The notes under the pieces are model-generated. The model was not told the DNA's origin, made no database searches, and saw only the letters and a program-made list of their open reading frames with translations. From the NCBI RefSeq assembly GCF_905220565.1, contig NC_059395.1, positions 15,169,289-15,233,288 on the forward strand: a stretch of DNA of 64,000 nt, given 5' to 3'. Numbering within the stretch: position 1 is the stretch's first letter; each line of letters opens with the position of its first letter. Positions 23,847 through 61,180 of the stretch are shown here, one piece after another. The position numbers and the translations under genes are program-made. Source of the DNA: Melitaea cinxia. Its lineage: Eukaryota; Arthropoda; Insecta; Lepidoptera; Nymphalidae.

Positions 23847-26573
23847 ATGGTTGACTGGGATTTAGTTTTAATAGCACTTCTAGCTGAAGATGAAGAGAGA
23901 CAAATAAGAAGTGCTAATTTGACGAAAAGACAATTCTGGGTGCATAATTTATGGAGAACAAGATCTACAAATGGTGAATTCAGCAACTTGTTTAATGATT
24001 TGAGATACGACATGCGAAAATTCTATGATTATTACAGAATGGACTATGAAAAATTTGAAAAGTTAAGTCATTTGCTAAAATCGCATATAAAGAAAAACAA
24101 AACTAATTTTCGATCGCCTATACCTGTTACCGAGAGATTGTCTGTATGTTTAAGGTAAGTATATATTACATTACAATGATTCATATACCAACGCGTAATA
24201 CATACAGCTTCCCAGCTAACTTGTTCTAGCTATTATATATTACAATCTAAGTTATGGTATGTGGATAGCTGTTTGTCATTAAGGTAATTGTATAAGGGTA
24301 TTCTGTGTTCGCGCTCATGGAAGCAAGACATGCGCTCATGAGCGGCAGGTGACACCACGGAGCATTTACTAATATTAAATTAAAAGTCTTGATATATTTA
24401 GTAATTATTTATTTTTATAATCAGCTATCTACCACAACTGCTACATGGTGGCACTTGACCATCAATCCAGTTGTGTACCTACAGTACATTATGACAAAAA
24501 TGAAAGTATTATAAAATTTTATGAATTTTCATAGTCCGCCAATTCACTATTGGAGTTATTGTCATGTATATCATTATTATTATGACGTCTGGATATAGCA
24601 GTAGGTATGTATTCTATATGTGTAGCACCATAGTTTGGTTCGGTGTTATATTGTTGTTCGGCCTTACTAAATGAACAAAAATTGTGTAAAGGATTTGATC
24701 TTTCGATTATTGTATTATGGGTTCTGGCAACAGAAGTTGGTACGTATTGCTGAGATGAATGTAATTCATTTGAAATATCGAATCCTGAACTTGATGTTGA
24801 AGGACGACTTGGCTGCACAACTGAAGTTAACTCCACATTTTCCAAATGCTTTATTTCTGCATCAGTAACAATATGTAAAACATCGCGTTTTATTTCAGCT
24901 TGTAATTTTGGTGACAAAGTCTTCGCTGTTGCCGCCATTGCCTGAAAAAATATCTCCATAGGATGTTGTTCCTTTTTTTGGTTTTCAATGTATTTTTTTA
25001 ATATTTCTGCTGTTGTTTCCGTATGCTGTGCTTCCGATGACATGTATGATCGCTGACGATCATGTCTAACTGGTCTAGAATCTGATGCCTGTGATAAAAA
25101 CGACATTGGAGATATAGGTGATTGTGCTCCAGGAAAAGGAACAGTTGATGCTGTTTCGGGAGGTTGTGTATTTTCAATATGCTGCGTATCTTCGGAAAGC
25201 TGTGTATCTTCGGAAGAAGAGTCTAAATTTGAGAGCTGAGGTCTATCTTGAAAAAACTTTTGCAGAAATTCAAGTTCCTTTTCAAATTTAATTGGTCGTC
25301 TCTTTTTGGCAGCGTCACCGCTTTTGTACACCCTGTTTTTTAAGGCTTTTCTATAATTGTTACGAAGGCAGCTCCACGCCTTCTGGCATTCTTCATCTGT
25401 AACAAGAATGAAGTATTTCAAATAACACACGCTTTTAAGTCGTTTACTAAAGCCGGGTCCAGACATGTATCATTTGCACGATCCGATCACCGTATTCGTA
25501 TCCTCGATGCGTATCATGATCGCATATGTATGTATGTAATGATCATGATCATGATCGCATATGTGGACGGGTAATGACGCGTTTACCCGTCCACATATGC
25601 GATCATGATACGCGGATACGGTGATCGGATCGTGCAAATAATACATGTCTAGACCCGGCTTAATGATTTTTTTTTGTTTTGTTACAGGTATTTAATTACA
25701 GGAGCTTCTTTTAAGTCTTTAGCTTTTAGCTATCGTATGGGATTCACTACCGTGCGTAATATAGTCCACGAAACCTGTAAAGCAATATTTACTGTATTAA
25801 GGTCGACTGCATTGCCGAAACCCACGAGCCAACAATGGCAGTCAATTGCAACCGACTTTGATAAATTTTGGAATTTTCCTAACTGCATTGGGGCAATAGA
25901 TGGTAAGCATTTCAAGATTAGAGCTCCTAATAACAGTGGAAGTATGTATATCAACTACAAGAAGTTTTTTTAGCATCGTTTTATTAGCTGTCGTGGATGC
26001 AAAATACAAATTTGTGATTGTAGATGTCGGAGCATATGGTCGAAATAGCGATGGCGGTATACTCCAAAGCTCTAAATTTGGTTCGAAACTACGTAATGGG
26101 TTTTTATGCATACCACCGGAAAAGGCTTTACCACATTCAACTCAAAAATTACCCCACGTATTTGTCGCCGATGAAGCCTTTCCACTAACAGAAAATATTA
26201 TGAGACCATACCCCTCACATCTTTTAAATGATGAAAAAAAAGGATATTCAATTATCGCTTAAGTAGAGCACGGCGTATTGTAGAAAATGCTTTTGGGATG
26301 TTACAAGAAAGATTTGAATTATTTCAAAAAGGTATAAAAGTTCAACCAAAGTACATTAACAACATCATACTAGCAAGCACGTGTTTGCATAACTTTATCA
26401 TTGATGGTCATTCTATGGAGGCGCTTAGCTCTAATACTAATAATGCAATCGATAGAACCAATGATACAGTGTTCAACAATCTCGAAGGGATGGTTGTAAG
26501 AGATTGTTTCACGGAATATTTTTCTAATGTTGGTAACGTGTACTGGCAAAATAAAATTGTTAATAGATGTTAG
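23847..26573 (+). pseudogene. Harbinger DDE transposase with two apparent frameshifts
   Basis: Exon 1 is 23847-24154, exon 2 is 25688-26573. Exon 1 carries the N-terminal region (WVHNLWRTR, then a helical segment). Exon 2 carries the DDE_Tnp_4 core: first Asp in CIGAIDGKHFKI, second Asp in VDVGAYGRNSDGG, VADEAFPL, and the Glu in RARRIVENAFGML. Two homopolymers break the frame: a T7 at 25965-25971 leads to a stop right after YKKFF, and an A8 at about 26233-26240 puts the rest out of frame; together they restore the original frame. All catalytic residues are otherwise present. This means either a recently inactivated copy or homopolymer errors in the assembly. Confidence 0.85.
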
Positions 26574-26745
26574 CTTCTATTTTTGACAATAAATAAGTAA
26601 AAAATAACTTACGGGTTTTATTCATTTCTTCTGCAATTTTCAGCCATGCGTTCCTTTTCATATGTTGATCCATGTAGAAACGGGAGGACACATTGTAGAT
26701 ACACTCATGCGAACGAACCAGATTAATAAGCTTTTCTTCATCCAT
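24519..26745 (-). CDS. MADF-BESS protein of the Harbinger element, two exons
   Basis: Exon 1 is 26745-26613, exon 2 is 25396-24519; 1011 nt, 336 residues. Residues 1-75 form a MADF domain (LINLVRSHECIYN, AWLKIAEEMN, CQKAWSCLRNNYRKAL), split by the intron. A Ser/Glu/Thr-rich linker follows, then a BESS-like motif (MEIFFQAMAATAKTLSP...LQAEIKRDVL). In PIF/Harbinger elements the second, Myb/SANT-like protein is needed for nuclear import of the transposase and binding of element ends; MADF is related to Myb. The frame is intact. Exon 2 lies wholly in the transposase intron, while the MADF intron contains the transposase exon 2, so the two genes interlock on opposite strands. Confidence 0.88.
25451..25660. 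mobile_element. 210-bp palindromic MITE nested in the Harbinger element
   Basis: Ends AGCCGGGTC and GACCCGGCT with near-palindromic arms meeting near 25560-25600 ('gtggacgggta' / 'tacccgtccac'). Flanked by TAA at 25448-25450 and 25661-25663. A 3-bp TAA/TTA duplication fits a Harbinger-mobilised MITE. It lies in both the transposase intron and the MADF intron, so it interrupts neither protein. Confidence 0.85.
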
Positions 26746-27404
26746 TTTTCCGTATTTTACGTGAAAGTAATATTATTATATCGCGTACGCACGTGCTAAT
26801 CACTTTTCATGCGCAGTCAGTGTTGTGAGAGACAGACATAAAATGGCGCGCGCCAGTGTGTTTTCTCCCTCCCTTGCCCCCGCGCACAGACCGGACTGCG
26901 CCCCACCGAAATGCTGCACAAGTTTCAACCTTATTTCAACTATCTAGCAATCATAATTCCTCGACCCCAAAGTGACCCACACGTCTCGCGGGATGCAATG
27001 GCGCGCCGCGTCATCCCGTGGAATGAAAAAGCAAGACACGTCATGCCGCCGCATTCTGTGGCGTGTCGTGTCATGCCGCAGCATCCTGCGGCACGTTGCG
27101 GCATCGTGGTACCAAAATAAAGTAACATAAATTCTAAACTCATTGAAATAAGGTTCAAAATAACTTAATTAGTGTTAAAATCCTTTGCTATGACGCACCG
27201 TGCCGTGCCGGCAATGGGCGCCGGCCTTTACCTTCATTTTTGTTTAAAATGTAGATTTTTTTTCGCTGGTTAAGTGTAGTAGTACCAAGAAATTTAGTAG
27301 TAGTGTAGTATATACCAAGAAGTTTTAAATATACATTATATATATACAAAAAAACCTTTTATTTTAAATAAAATTTATAAAATTATGAACCCTGTGCTCA
27401 AAAA

Positions 27405-27462
27405 GCATCGATAATTTTATCGACTAATTTATCGACCTTTTTCCGCACTATTATCGATTTCC
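27405..27462. promoter_or_regulatory. cluster of ATCGA/DRE-like motifs upstream of brahma
   Basis: Four ATCGA motifs in under 60 bp ('catcgataa', 'tatcgac', 'tatcgac', 'tatcgattt'), about 450-510 bp upstream of the brahma ATG. In Drosophila the DREF site TATCGATA marks housekeeping-type promoters. Whether the lepidopteran promoter uses these is inference. A possible 5' UTR splice acceptor ('tattacag') lies at 27723-27730. Confidence 0.4.
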
Positions 27463-27914
27463 GGTAGGATAACAGTAACAACACTATGCTTCATTATTAC
27501 CAATTTAACGAAAAAAATAGAGCTCAACCACAAAGTTGGTACTTGAAGTATAGCAAAACCTTGAACCCGGAGCTCGACCGTGTCTATGGAGTGACACCTC
27601 TTTACTTATATACTCTTTGTCTATGGTCTAGTCTAGAGAGAACTAAATAGGTACTAATTGTTGCGGCGTTTAAAATACATACTTTAATAGTCTTCTGTTT
27701 TAAAAATACTTTAGTTTCACTGTATTACAGATGTGGTTTTTAAAATTTTTATTTACGATTTTCGCAAAGTAGTGAAACTAGGAAATTGTTACATTTATGA
27801 TCTTGAAATACCGATAATACGGATTGCGTTCCGCCATGAAGCAATTGTGATTGTGTACTATGTTAATGTATACGTGTTTTTGATATGTTGTAAAATAAAT
27901 TATCTCAATCAAAA

Positions 27915-54380
<26,466 letters not shown>

Positions 54381-55031
54381 ATATGGCTCGTACTCGTACA
54401 GTGAAGATAAGCCCTTGTTAAGCATATAAAGAACTACAAATAAAACTGTTGAATCAGTTTCTATATTTCCAGATAAATATTCATCTATTAATTATATACT
54501 TATATGTTTATATATATTTCATTGTAGAATTTTTTGTTAGACCTATTAGAAATTAGCACATAGCTAAAATAATTGTTAAAAATAAGACAGAATTTTGTCA
54601 AAATAGCAACGATATCTTTTTTTCTGGTTACTTATTTAAGTTAATGATTATGTAAACAGCAACATTTATTTAGGAGATTTTCGCATTAAGGTTATCCAAA
54701 TTAATGCAAATATTAATTTTATTAGAAACTTCACCAGACTGCTGCTCTGCAACTGATGACTTTAAATCTGATTCGACTGTAATTTTAATGTATAATTGTA
54801 ATTTAGAATGTAAGTTTAAGTATTCTGTTTTCACTATTCATAAAAATACAAAATAAATGAAAAAAAAATATTGGGATATTTATGTAAACAATCTTTTAAC
54901 TATAGACATCCAATGAATCATGTAGCTGTAGAGGAGACACATCTGGTAAATAAAGTAATTAATATCTATATATTTCTTTTATTAAAACTTCACATATTTA
55001 TATAATGACATCAATTTCAAAGAGTCAGTCT
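54381..55031. other. convergent 3' region between brm and the zinc-finger gene
   Basis: AT-rich; contains AATAAA-type signals, for example near 54853 on plus. No gene seen. Confidence 0.45.
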
Positions 55032-57233
55032 TTATTTTCGTACTTTGAACTTAATATCTGCCCACTTACTATTTATACCATGTACAGATTTCATGTGCTT
55101 GTTGAGACTTGTGCTGTGTGTAAACCTTTGGGCACATGTGGGGCAAGGAAAAGGCTTCTCCCTAGTGTGAACACGTTTATGGCGTTGTAGATCACCATTT
55201 GTGAAGAAAGACATGTGACAATTATCACATTTACAAGATTTATCACCAGCATGTCTGAAACAAAATTGAACCATTATAATAATGAAAATATTGAGCATGA
55301 AACGCTATTTTAATTCACATTCCTGTTTATTAGGAAGATCTTTACAATATTAATGAGTTCCAGGCACACGTATATACTACAAAAGTATGCTTTAGCATAT
55401 TAAAATTTCAATAATTATAAATATAGGATAAGCAAAGGATTTAAAAAACAGATCCTTTACCTTTTGAGGTGAATAATTAGATTCTTTTTAGTGTGTGTTT
55501 TATAACCACACAGATGACATTCAACCTTTTTTATATTGCTGTGCTTTTTTTTATGATTTATTAGTTCTGAACAAGTAACAAATGTATCACCACAATCTTC
55601 ACAATTATAATTTCTTATGTTGTAATGGCGATACATATGGTCTTGTAAAGATTGTCTAGATTTTAACTGTTTATGGCAGAGATCACATGAATATTTTCCA
55701 GTTCCATGAACATCTAAATGTTTTTTTAATGAAAAGGCATGTTTAAATTGTTTTCCACACATTGCACAAGTATAATTCGTAGTATCACTATGTGTTTTAC
55801 GATGTGCTGTTAAACTTGATGATTGTGTAAAACTTTTACCACATTCACAGTGATAAGGACGATCTCCATTATGCCTTCTCATATGATTTACTAGAGTTTG
55901 ACTGTGAGGAGTGCTATACAAGCACTTGGGACAATGATACCGTCTATCTGCCCCAAACCCTGTTACTTTACCGAGGTGTTTTCTTCTTATATGCATAGAA
56001 TATTTATGCTTTATTAATGATGTCTGAGTTTTTAGTACCTTGTTGCAAATTGTACATATATATGGCTTTTGCTTGTTAATAGCCATGTTTACTTTAGAAT
56101 CTTGGTTAGCTTTTTCTAAAACAGGCAATTAATTATATAAACAATTATAAAATGCAATAAGGATAAAAAAAAATACAAAACACAAACAATTAGATTAGGG
56201 CAAACATCCACATTACTCACAAATATTTGCTTGTTTACCTTGTGATCAAACCTACAACTATTGGTATAAAAGATTTTAGTGATCACTGTATTTACAAAGA
56301 TGATTTAATTGGATAATATGTGTAAATGTTATTTCTCATTTTATGGGCCAGAAATAAATACCATTTAAAATAACACAATTTGATTTATGAAACCTTGTTA
56401 AGAGGCAGAAAAGCACTAAATAGATAGAAAAATAAACATTTTTGAATATCATATCAAAAATTGACTGCTCCAGCGGGATTCGAACCCGCGTCTCCGACTG
56501 ACCGTGTCGGCGCTCTGATATGATATCTGATATGATATTCAAAAATGTTTAGAATTGTTTTCTAATGTTTACGCGAATTTTACTCATTTAATGAAGCAAC
56601 CATGGTCACGGGGGGAGTCCCCCCGTGACCATGGTTGCTGTAAAGTATCTGAAACGTCGGGAATCAAAAGATAATAATAAACCGCGATAAAATCCGAAAA
56701 AAGTTGTTTCATTAAATGTTTAGAATTCCTAATGTAACACAAAAATAAAATCGTACTTATTAGATAGAAAAATAGTTACCGCTAGACTTATTTTGTATAA
56801 GATTGGCTACTGGTACATCTGTTTGTTTATCGGACACTGATGGCAATGTCTCCTCAATAACTTTCTCAGTTTTAATTTCTTCAACCTCATTACTATCATT
56901 ATTATCATTATATTTCCCAGATAATTGTTTATAAAAATTAGAAAATCGTTTTTCAAAGGTTACACACTTTTGTCGAAAATCGTATGCGATATTTAATTCA
57001 TCTAAGCACTTCTCACAAATTACTGAAGGAAAATACTTTTCAAAGTTTAAAATTATTTGGAAACATGTGTGAATCTTGATTAATATACTTTTCGACTCTT
57101 CTTGTTCAGAGAATAAATTTTTTACATGATGTGCTTTTTTTAAACATATACGACATATATTTATGATTTCGTTTTTCGATAAATAATTAAAAACATCCAT
57201 TTGAATATGAAATTTCTTCTTCAGTAGGTCCAT
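55032..57233 (-). CDS. ZAD-type C2H2 zinc-finger protein, three exons
   Basis: Exons (minus): 57233-56780, 56115-55461, 55254-55032; 1332 nt, 443 residues. Residues 25-100 form a ZAD domain (CRIC at 27-30, VICEKC ending at 76), an arthropod-specific dimerisation module. An acidic linker follows, then nine C2H2 fingers with H/C links. Finger 3 has one residue between its cysteines (YHCECGKSF) instead of two. Finger 7 is split by intron 2, its last His coming from exon 3. Such proteins are nuclear DNA-binding factors, numerous and fast evolving in insects; orthology cannot be assigned here. Intron 1 carries a SINE that landed about five bases inside the splice donor. Confidence 0.9.
56421..56774 (+). 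mobile_element. SINE insertion with inverted 5' part and 14-bp target duplication
   Basis: Flanked by TAGATAGAAAAATA at 56421-56434 and 56761-56774. Tail 'aaaataaaatcgtac' is forward at the right end, as in the copy at 15594-15710. The tRNA-like head (56450-56517) is reversed and brings along a second, inverted copy of 'atatgatattcaaaaatgtt', as expected from twin priming. A palindromic element lies inside the tail. Confidence 0.75.
56556..56720. mobile_element. palindromic MITE-like insertion inside the SINE tail
   Basis: It splits the SINE tail; 'atgtttagaatt' is present on both sides. Inside is a perfect hairpin, 'gcaaccatggtcacggggg' meeting its complement around 56615, and end-like segments 'ttaatgaagcaac' / 'gttgtttcattaa'. 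Non-coding. Confidence 0.6.
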
Positions 57234-57368
57234 GGTGGTTCCTTTCTACAGCGGGAAAATTTTATAAAAGACAATTTTTATAATCAATTCCTATAAATAA
57301 ATTTAATTCATTTCGAATTAATACATGCGCATACAAATTACAAAATACAAATGGAAGATAAACAAACA

Positions 57369-58130
57369 TTAGAGATGGGTTTCTCACTCATGAGGTGCCT
57401 CATTTGAGGTACTCGTGATCACAAATTGAAAGAGTTACTCGAATTTCAATATTGAACCACCTCACTCGTTTACGCGTCCTCACATTGACATTAGTGACGC
57501 GACTCACGAGGAATCGACGAGGAAGATTAATTCTCACCTCAATGAGGACGATTCTTTGAGGATGAGGTGGAAGTACTTATTTCAGAATTGAACTGCGAGT
57601 TAGAGAATGAGTAAGGTGAGAAGTCGAAATTTTGAAAACACAGGTACACACATTATGATTTTGATATTATGTACCCAATGAAATAATGACTATGTCGGTA
57701 AAATTGAAAAATATTATTCATTTTTTATCAATACGTAATTCCTATTTAAATATGATTTCGAAGAAAACACGATTTACTAAAAATACCGAGCTAGGCTCGG
57801 TAACCCAGGTACTCCAATTTGAAAAATCATTTAAAACAAAACATTATTTATGAATAAATATTTGGTTTAGTGTTAAATAATATGTAACGTTTAATCATCA
57901 AAACGCGTCGTTCTATGAATTAAACGCAAAGTGATAATTATAAAAAATAAAAGTAGTGTATCGTTTATAAGTTAGCTACTCGTGAGGCATACGTGACTCA
58001 CGCTTGCCGCTTTCTCCGACAATCGGATGAGTTCGGCTGTCCTCGTACGATACCTCACCTCAAGTCGCCTCAAAGCTAAAATAGGGGCTTCCTCATACTC
58101 AAATTAAAATGACGAGTTACTTATCACTAA
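57369..58130. mobile_element. candidate hAT-like MITE
   Basis: Ends 'tagagatgggt' at about 57371 and 'acttatcacta' at about 58120-58130 are imperfect inverted repeats (TAGaGATggGT / TAGtGATaaGT). Interior is rich in 'actcatgagg', 'cctcat' and 'ctcactcg' motifs. An 8-bp target duplication is not convincing. No coding sequence. Confidence 0.4.
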
Positions 58131-58439
58131 CAATCCAGTGATTTTTATTTTATGGACTGCACGCTAATGCATTGCCAATGACGAACAGGAATTAAGGAAA
58201 ATGTTCAAAAATTGTGGATAGCTGACAAGAGGAATTTATGACAAGATTCAGAACAGGATAGGAAGAAATAAAGTTATATATTTTATGATGAAAAAGAAAA
58301 TAAAAAATAAATAAAAAACATATATAACATATTAAATGTCTATATTATTAAGAAATATACAAATCCAATACAATTTTATATATATCATACTTTCTAGAAG
58401 ACAATAAACAATTTATAGATGTAGGAAAAGGAATTTTAT

Positions 58440-61180
58440 ACTCAATCAGTGACTCCAGGAAACGGGAGCGGTTGAAAAGTGCACAAGAGAATAAAAGAGG
58501 ATAATATCCCCAATTTCATAACCACAAAAACAGGACGAACTGGAAATAATTTTAAATTTAGCCAGATGGTGTGGAGAACAAGTGTGACCAAGCCTTAGTC
58601 TCGATATAATGCTACAGCCTTTTCTATTAAAATCCATATTATAAGACCATGGTTTTACCAAAATTTCAAATTGTATACTAAAATAATACGTTCCTTTTTG
58701 CCTTCTTCTATGATCATAGGAAACTTGCCAAGACTTATCCAAATAAAGTTTGGGCAAAGTAAATAAATCTGGGTAGGAAATTTTATATGGAAAAAGGTTA
58801 CCACTTATTGTAGCTTCTCTAGCCAGAGTATCTACTCTGACATTCCCCTCTATTCCACAATGGCTAGGGATCTAAGCAAGCATTATTAAGAGACCTTTCA
58901 CAGTGCACTCAGTTAATAATTGTCTAATACCAAATATATACGGATGCTGTTGTTTAATTTTAAAAGGATTCTTCACAAGAGCTTGAATATAACTTAATGA
59001 ATCTGTGAAAACTATGGATTGTTGAAGTTTAGCTAACGTGATATATTCTAAAGCTTTAAAAATACCTAAGCATTTCCCAGAGAATACTGTACATTCAGGA
59101 GGGAGGTTGATTTTTTGAACAATATTATATTAAATAAATATTATATAAAAACTCCTACTCCGACGTTACTATTGGCAAAATGTTTTAACGCATCTGTGAA
59201 AATATAATGATAATCGCTAAATTGTTTCAATTATTCTTTTAAATTTTTCATCAGCCCTAAAAGAATTTGTTTTTTCTATGTGAATGCTTACAACATTAAG
59301 AATAGAAGTAAGGGCATTGTATGAACAAGATTGGTAAATTGCAAGAGCTTTGAATTGGAGCTGAAAGAGATTTAAATTTAAAATAACTTGTAACTAAACA
59401 CGGGTTTGGTTTATTTGTCCAATACGAACTATTAGAAACAAAGTAAACAAGTTGCTGAAGCTTTGCAATAATTGGATGATCAGTGAGTTGAAGGCAGCGA
59501 AAGAGGTATTTGCCTGCCAAATATTGACGACGTAAATGCAAAGGAGGGTCACAGCATTCAACCTGTAAAGCATTAAAAGGACTAGTTTTCACGGCCCCAC
59601 AGATGATCATAAGACATTTACTTTGAATTTTGCAATGCTTTAAATCCCGACATAGACCCAGGTTCTAGCAAAAAGGTGCCATATTCTAATATGCTACGTA
59701 TTAAATCATTATATATCAATTTTAGGTAAAAAGGATGGGCACCCCACCATACACCTGCAAGGCATCTCATAATATTTAAGTTTCTTTCACATCTGTTTAT
59801 AATAAAATCAAAGTGAGGAGATCCTGAAAGTTTTTCGTCTAAAATAATACCTCAAAATTTATGGTGGTTTTTTTGCGGTATAATACTATTATCATAAGTC
59901 ACATGAAGTAATGGAACTCTACGCATTCGATGAAAAAGGACGACGTAGCTTTTTGATGGTGATAAATCGAGACCATGATTATCTAACCACCGTTTAAGAT
60001 AATACAGAGATTCTGTTAATTTTGCAGACTCAACATCAATATTATTTCCTTTTATGTATAAAAGTAAGTCAACCGCATATTGCAAAACATCAACATTCTT
60101 GTCAATTACTAAATCTAAATCATAGGTATACAAATTGAACAGCAAGGAGCTTAAAACTGACCCTTGAGGTAAACCTTTGGTGAAGATTCTTAAATATTTT
60201 TTGTTATTATTGTAAAAAATAATTGATCTATCAGTAAGCATATATATTATAAACTAGCTGCTGGCCGCGACGTCGTCTGCGTGAACGCTATACAGCACCA
60301 AAAATACCTACGATTATACCCTTTAAAATAACATTCATTTACCCGTTTCTTCTTTACATTTCATATCTACAGAAAATCTCATAGATGGCGCTGCTTTAAA
60401 ATTGTCTTGTCTACTTATATTCATTTAATTATGTTTATCGGCTTAGTTACTTATATTGCGTGATTTATATAGTGTGAAGCTAGCTTATATAGCATGGTTA
60501 TTAACATAATAACAACAACATTCAATTAAGTGTCGTTAGATTACACTTGTATAAGCAAGTTACTTTACTCTTTGGATAACACGCTGTTACAGAATGCGTT
60601 GAGGAAATAAAGGTTCACTGCTCGTTCCCGGTAGGTGATAGCATGATAATATGTAGCCTATATGTTGACCTGTCTTCTTAATAATATTCGTGCCAAATTT
60701 GAAGTAAATCCATGCAGTACTTTTTGAGTTTATCCCGGACATACATACAGACAAAAATTCTAAAAACTATATTTTTGGCTTCGGTATCGATTGTAGATCA
60801 CACCCCAAGTATTCTTTAAAAAAAATATTCAATGTACAGTTTTGACTTTCCTACCATTTTATTATATGTATAGATGAAATAATTTTGCTGGGAATTTTAA
60901 GACTCAATAATTTTTGTCTTAGTATTGATACAATGACATTATCATAGGCATTCGACAGATCTAGGAAAGCTGAAAGCACAAATTTATTTACAGAAAAAGC
61001 TAATCTTATATCCAAAGTATATATACCTATATTGTCGTACGTGCTTTTATTTCGCCGAAAACCAAACTGGGACGAAGAAAGAAGAGTTACTTTCTACGAA
61101 CCACTCAAGGCGATTTTTGACTAAATGTATAATTATTTTTAAAGGACTGATGAAAGAGCTATGGGGCGATATGAGGATGG
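58440..61180 (-). mobile_element. I/Jockey-type LINE (RT plus RNase H), decayed and interrupted
   Basis: Minus-strand pieces in order: QFGFRRNKST and LSAFLDLSNAYDNV (about 61080-60890); then, beyond an insertion, GLPQGSVLSSLLFNLY and LQYAVDLLLY (60180-60060; catalytic YADD changed to YAVD); RNase H piece PSHCGIEGNVRVDTLAREA (58870-58800); and the C-terminal IISRLRLGHTCSPHHLAKF (about 58620-58560). Stops and frame changes separate the parts. RNase H presence points to the I superfamily. Confidence 0.75.
60253..60876 (-). repeat. interspersed repeat inserted in the LINE reverse transcriptase
   Basis: Reverse-orientation, longer relative of 31203-31602. Starts 'actagctgctggccgcgacg' on the plus strand and ends near 'ctaccattttattatatgta'. 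It separates two halves of the same RT coding region, so it is younger than the LINE. Confidence 0.65.

Larger units (their letters stand above)
23647..27227 (+). mobile_element. complete PIF/Harbinger transposon
   Basis: 3581 bp. Terminal inverted repeats start AGGCCGGCGCCCA at 23647 and end as the reverse complement at 27227, flanked by the 3-bp target duplication TTA (23644-23646 and 27228-27230), the Harbinger signature. It encodes the two proteins expected of an autonomous member, a DDE transposase on plus and a MADF-BESS (Myb-like) protein on minus. Both subterminal regions (about 23660-23790 and 26980-27110) carry GC-rich arrays of 'ccgtggc', 'gcggcat' and 'catgccg' variants. A MITE sits inside. 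It lies 688 bp upstream of the brahma ATG. Confidence 0.92.
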
